Below the pieces are notes generated by a model that saw only the letters and a program-made list of their open reading frames with translations, was not told where the DNA came from and made no database searches. From Clostridiales bacterium (GTDB taxonomy: Bacteria > Bacillota > Clostridia > Oscillospirales > Acutalibacteraceae), in contig JAJBVC010000136.1 of NCBI GenBank assembly GCA_020860025.1, positions 1-6,881 on the forward strand: 6,881 bases of DNA, in the 5' to 3' direction. Positions within the stretch are counted from its first letter, which is position 1, and each line of letters begins with the position of its first letter. The position numbers and the translations under genes are program-made. Of this stretch, positions 4,398-6,881 are shown piece after piece.

Positions 4398-6326
4398 ATG
4401 AATGATATGGACAAATACAGAGGCTGTCTTGTCGGCGGTGCGGTCGGTGACGCATTAGGTTATCCAATTGAATTTCTTGACGCTTCTTCAATATTTTCTC
4501 AGTTCGGAAAAAAAGGCATTACAGAGTATGCTTTGCAAAACGGAATCGCCCAAATTTCAGACGATACGCAAATGACTTTGTTCACAGCGACAGGGCTTCT
4601 TCTCGGAACAACACGGGCTATGACTCGTGGAATAATGGGGTCGTATCCGAGTTATATTCACTGCTGTTATAAGGATTGGTACAAAACGCAAACACGTTTT
4701 TATCCGCTGACTGAAAAATTCAACAATTCGTGGCTTGTAAATATTTCGGAAATGTTTTCACGCAGAGCGCCGGGTAATACCTGCTTATCAGCACTTGAAG
4801 GTTCTGCATATGGAACGATAGACAAGCCGATAAACCAAAGTAAAGGCTGTGGCGGTGTGATGCGTGTTGCGCCGATTGGTCTTTATTTTAACGAAAGTAA
4901 AAAATATTCGACGGATAATATTGATATGATTGGCGCTCAAGCGGCGGCTTTAACACACGGTCATTCACTCGGATATATCCCTGCGGCAGGGTTAGTTCAT
5001 ATTATTAATCTTATTTCGCACAGTGATGAAATCTCAATATTTGAAGCTGTTGAGGATATGAAAACAGCCGTTTCTCATCAGTTTGCCGATGATGAACACA
5101 TAGACGAATTTTTAAATATTATTGATAAAGCTGTTAAGCTTTCAACGAATGAAAATATAAGCGATTTAGACGCTATTGAAGAAATTGGGCAAGGCTGGGT
5201 TGCCGAGGAAACTCTTGCAATAGCAATTTACTGTTCTTTAAAATACCACGATAATTTTGATAAAGCGATTAGAGCGTCTGTAAACCACGGTGGCGACAGT
5301 GACTCCACGGGAGCAGTTACGGGAAATATCGTCGGTGCATATCTCGGTATGAAGGGCATTGATAAAAAATATCTTGATAATCTTGAATTAAAAGATGTTA
5401 TTATTGAAGTTGCTGACGACCTTTTTAACGATTGCAAAATAGCGGAGTACAGCGATTATCACGACGAGATATGGGAGAAAAAGTATATTTACAAGACTTA
5501 TAACCCCAAAAGCGGCAATAGCAGCTCGACTGAAATAATCACGCTTCCTGCTTTTGACAAGTTAAAAGAAAAGGTTGAACGGCTGAGAACAGAGCTTTCA
5601 ATGCTTTTTCTTGAACGTGATGAATTATATCTTGTAATTTGCCCTAATATAGAAACAGCTTATATGCTTGAACTTGGTGCTCTTGAATATAAAGCGTATA
5701 AAGCACAGTGTGAATTTCTTAGAATTAAGCGAAAATATGAATTGATACAAGCCAAAATTAACCGTCAGGAAAATGTTGTTATCTCAAAAATTGAAGATAC
5801 TCTTGAGCAGGAATTTAAGGAGTATAAAGAAAAGCTTGATGAGCAGATAAATAAAATGAACGAAGCTATTGAACGCAGTAAATGCGACGTGCTGACTAAA
5901 GAGGAAAACAGCGAGATTAAAAAAGTATACAGGCAAATAGTTAAAAGTCTGCACCCTGATTTGAATCCAAATATTACCAAAGAAGAGAAACAACTTTTTG
6001 AAAATGCCGTTGAAGCATATAAAAACGGCGATATTAAGACGATAAGGATTATAGGAGAAATGGTCAGTGAACCTAAAATGCCGAAGCAACCCTCTTTAGA
6101 CGCTATGACCGAGCTTAAAGAAAATGAACGTCGACTTGAAAACTTGATAGCTTCCATTAAAAAGAATATTGCCGATATTAAAAGCAGTTATCCGTACACA
6201 ATGAAGGAAATTGTTGAGGATAAGCAAAAAACGGAAAAAAGAAAAAATGAGATAGCAAACATTCTTAATCAATACGATAGCGGTATTTCTTTTTATCAAT
6301 CTAAAATTGATGAGGTGTTAAAATGA
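4398..6326 (+). CDS. ADP-ribosylglycohydrolase fused to a coiled coil and a J-domain
   Basis: A 642-residue protein. Residues 5-350 are an ADP-ribosylglycohydrolase (DraG/ARH family), which removes ADP-ribose from modified protein or nucleic acid. The metal-binding motifs are intact: GCLVGGAVGDALGYPIEF (9-26), SDDTQM with D55, D56 and T57, CGGVMRVAPIGL (151-162), and HGGDSDSTGA with D300, D302 and T304. After a linker (about 370-385), residues 386-500 are charged and helical, probably a coiled coil. Residues 500-556 are a short J-domain-like unit: the helix SEIKKVYRQIVKSL, the intact HPD motif at 519-521, then the KEEKQLFENAVEAYKNGD helix. J-domains with HPD stimulate Hsp70 ATPase. Residues 565-642 form a second charged helical region. 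The ribosome site AGGAG (4384-4388) is 9 bases from the ATG. No signal peptide or membrane segment is seen, so it should act in the cytoplasm. The substrate is unknown; a partner Hsp70 is not encoded here. Confidence 0.9.
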   Translation: MNDMDKYRGCLVGGAVGDALGYPIEFLDASSIFSQFGKKGITEYALQNGIAQISDDTQMTLFTATGLLLGTTRAMTRGIMGSYPSYIHCCYKDWYKTQTRFYPLTEKFNNSWLVNISEMFSRRAPGNTCLSALEGSAYGTIDKPINQSKGCGGVMRVAPIGLYFNESKKYSTDNIDMIGAQAAALTHGHSLGYIPAAGLVHIINLISHSDEISIFEAVEDMKTAVSHQFADDEHIDEFLNIIDKAVKLSTNENISDLDAIEEIGQGWVAEETLAIAIYCSLKYHDNFDKAIRASVNHGGDSDSTGAVTGNIVGAYLGMKGIDKKYLDNLELKDVIIEVADDLFNDCKIAEYSDYHDEIWEKKYIYKTYNPKSGNSSSTEIITLPAFDKLKEKVERLRTELSMLFLERDELYLVICPNIETAYMLELGALEYKAYKAQCEFLRIKRKYELIQAKINRQENVVISKIEDTLEQEFKEYKEKLDEQINKMNEAIERSKCDVLTKEENSEIKKVYRQIVKSLHPDLNPNITKEEKQLFENAVEAYKNGDIKTIRIIGEMVSEPKMPKQPSLDAMTELKENERRLENLIASIKKNIADIKSSYPYTMKEIVEDKQKTEKRKNEIANILNQYDSGISFYQSKIDEVLK

Positions 6327-6721
6327 GCGATATAATTAAATCGGAAGGCAACGACTTGGTCAGCCTGCTGCATGACAGCAGCGGCAAATTATCAATGCCG
6401 AAGCCGTTTGAAAGAGATATTTTCCTTTTTGATACGTATGTTGCCGGTACATCGCATATAGAGGGTATTGATGAGTTGGCAAAGCATTTGAACGAAGACG
6501 AGCATCTCAGCTTTTTCAGAGAGCCTGATAATAAATACGATAAAGACGCTATCGTTATAAAAACAAGCAACGGGGTTAAAATCGGCTACGTACCGCAGCA
6601 GGATAATGCGGTTTTTGCCCGTCTTATGGATGCCGGAAAATTGCTTTTTGCCAAAATAGGAAAAATAGAAAATATTGATTCTTGGGTAAAAATCAGCATA
6701 AAGCTTTATCTGCACGAGTAA
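6323..6721 (+). CDS. Small HIRAN-domain protein
   Basis: A 132-residue protein with a HIRAN domain at about residues 36-115: DTYVAGTSHIEGIDELAKHL, then LSFFREPDNKYDKDAIVIKT and VKIGYVPQQDNAVFARLMDAGK. The REPDNxYDxxAI and GYVP segments are the family signature. HIRAN is best known from eukaryotic Rad5/HLTF, where it binds 3' single-stranded DNA ends at stalled forks. Bacterial stand-alone forms are poorly characterised and occur in phage and mobile-element contexts. The first 30 residues are probably flexible. The start overlaps the previous stop as ATGA, with GAGGT (6312-6316) 6 bases upstream, so translation is coupled to the glycohydrolase-J protein. I infer that the two proteins act together, with this one supplying DNA recognition. 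Confidence 0.88.
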   Translation: MSDIIKSEGNDLVSLLHDSSGKLSMPKPFERDIFLFDTYVAGTSHIEGIDELAKHLNEDEHLSFFREPDNKYDKDAIVIKTSNGVKIGYVPQQDNAVFARLMDAGKLLFAKIGKIENIDSWVKISIKLYLHE

Positions 6722-6751
6722 AGCAAGATTTTATTACTACACTTACAAACA

Positions 6752-6785
6752 GAAATGGTCGGGAGCGTAAGCACCTGACCATTTC
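6752..6785 (+). repeat. Hairpin with GTAA tetraloop after the HIRAN gene
   Basis: GAAATGGTC (6752-6760) pairs with GACCATTTC (6777-6785), and the stem continues inside, with one mismatch, to a GTAA loop (6767-6770). It lies 30 bases after the HIRAN stop. No T-tract follows, so it is not a standard terminator, although it could stabilise or end the operon mRNA. Confidence 0.6.
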
Positions 6786-6825
6786 AGCGTGTAGAAAAAG
6801 TCAAATTACAAATTTTTACACGCTG
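6785..6825. repeat. Second hairpin abutting the first
   Basis: CAGCGTGTA (6785-6793) pairs with TACACGCTG (6817-6825), and A/T runs inside (after a bulged G at 6794) can add four pairs. It begins on the last base of the preceding hairpin, so the two stems could stack. No T-tract follows on either side. Confidence 0.55.
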
Positions 6826-6881
6826 GCAGATGTTGAGAAAGTAGTCAGAATTAAGCATTTTGCGAGTGGGAGCTGTACGTG

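Larger units (their letters stand above)
6722..6881 (+). other. Open frame without a start codon at the window edge
   Basis: In the frame of TAC at 6817 there is no stop from before 6722 to the window end, and the last part reads FYTLADVEKVVRIKHFASGS, which looks protein-like. No ATG, GTG or TTG start occurs in this frame within 6722-6881, and two hairpins lie inside it. It may be a gene remnant or chance. I do not recognise a family. Confidence 0.2.

Noticed and set aside
5765..6157. Minus-strand open frames opposite the J-domain region
   Set aside because: They are Ser/Phe/Leu-rich translations of the complement of Lys/Glu-rich helical coding sequence, not real membrane proteins.

Overview
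The window reads as AT-rich DNA of a low-GC Gram-positive, most likely a gut-type Clostridia. Shine-Dalgarno sites are strong and purine-rich, genes are tightly packed, and the left side carries the conserved right-end gene set of a Tn916/Tn1549-like integrative and conjugative element (ICE). No 16S rRNA or species marker is present, so the host is an inference.

Left part (1 to about 4128) is the integration end of an ICE. A strong terminator (12-64) closes whatever lies upstream. Next come a small sigma-70 region 4 protein (161-556), a 512-base stretch without a credible gene, a MazF/PemK-like protein with a C-terminal Cys4 ribbon (1069-1623), a frameshifted excisionase-type helix-turn-helix (HTH) gene (1607-1815), a tandem double-HTH protein (1885-2274), a small Xis-like HTH protein (2286-2456) and a tyrosine integrase (2456-3814) with its terminator. 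The 512-base stretch has a 15-bp long-range helix that closes a series of local hairpins. It looks like a large structured RNA, or a short element with terminal inverted repeats.

The junction lies at about 4129-4173: the 3' half of a tRNA-Arg(CCU) gene, from the anticodon loop to CCA, with no 5' half before it, followed by a tRNA-type terminator. This is the displaced tRNA end left by site-specific integration (attR). DNA to its left is therefore element and DNA to its right is the original tRNA flank or another island in the same hotspot. The 264 bases between the integrase terminator and the junction hold several short repeats of the kind integrases and Xis proteins bind.

Right part (4174-6881) holds a two-gene operon with its own well-formed promoter. 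The first gene encodes a 642-residue fusion of an ADP-ribosylglycohydrolase, a coiled coil and a J-domain with an intact HPD motif. The second, overlapping by ATGA, encodes a small HIRAN-domain protein. Together they suggest reversal of ADP-ribosylation linked to Hsp70 recruitment and to recognition of DNA ends, possibly in DNA-damage response or phage defence; this is the best candidate for an undescribed system here. The last 160 bases hold two back-to-back hairpins and an open frame without a start codon.
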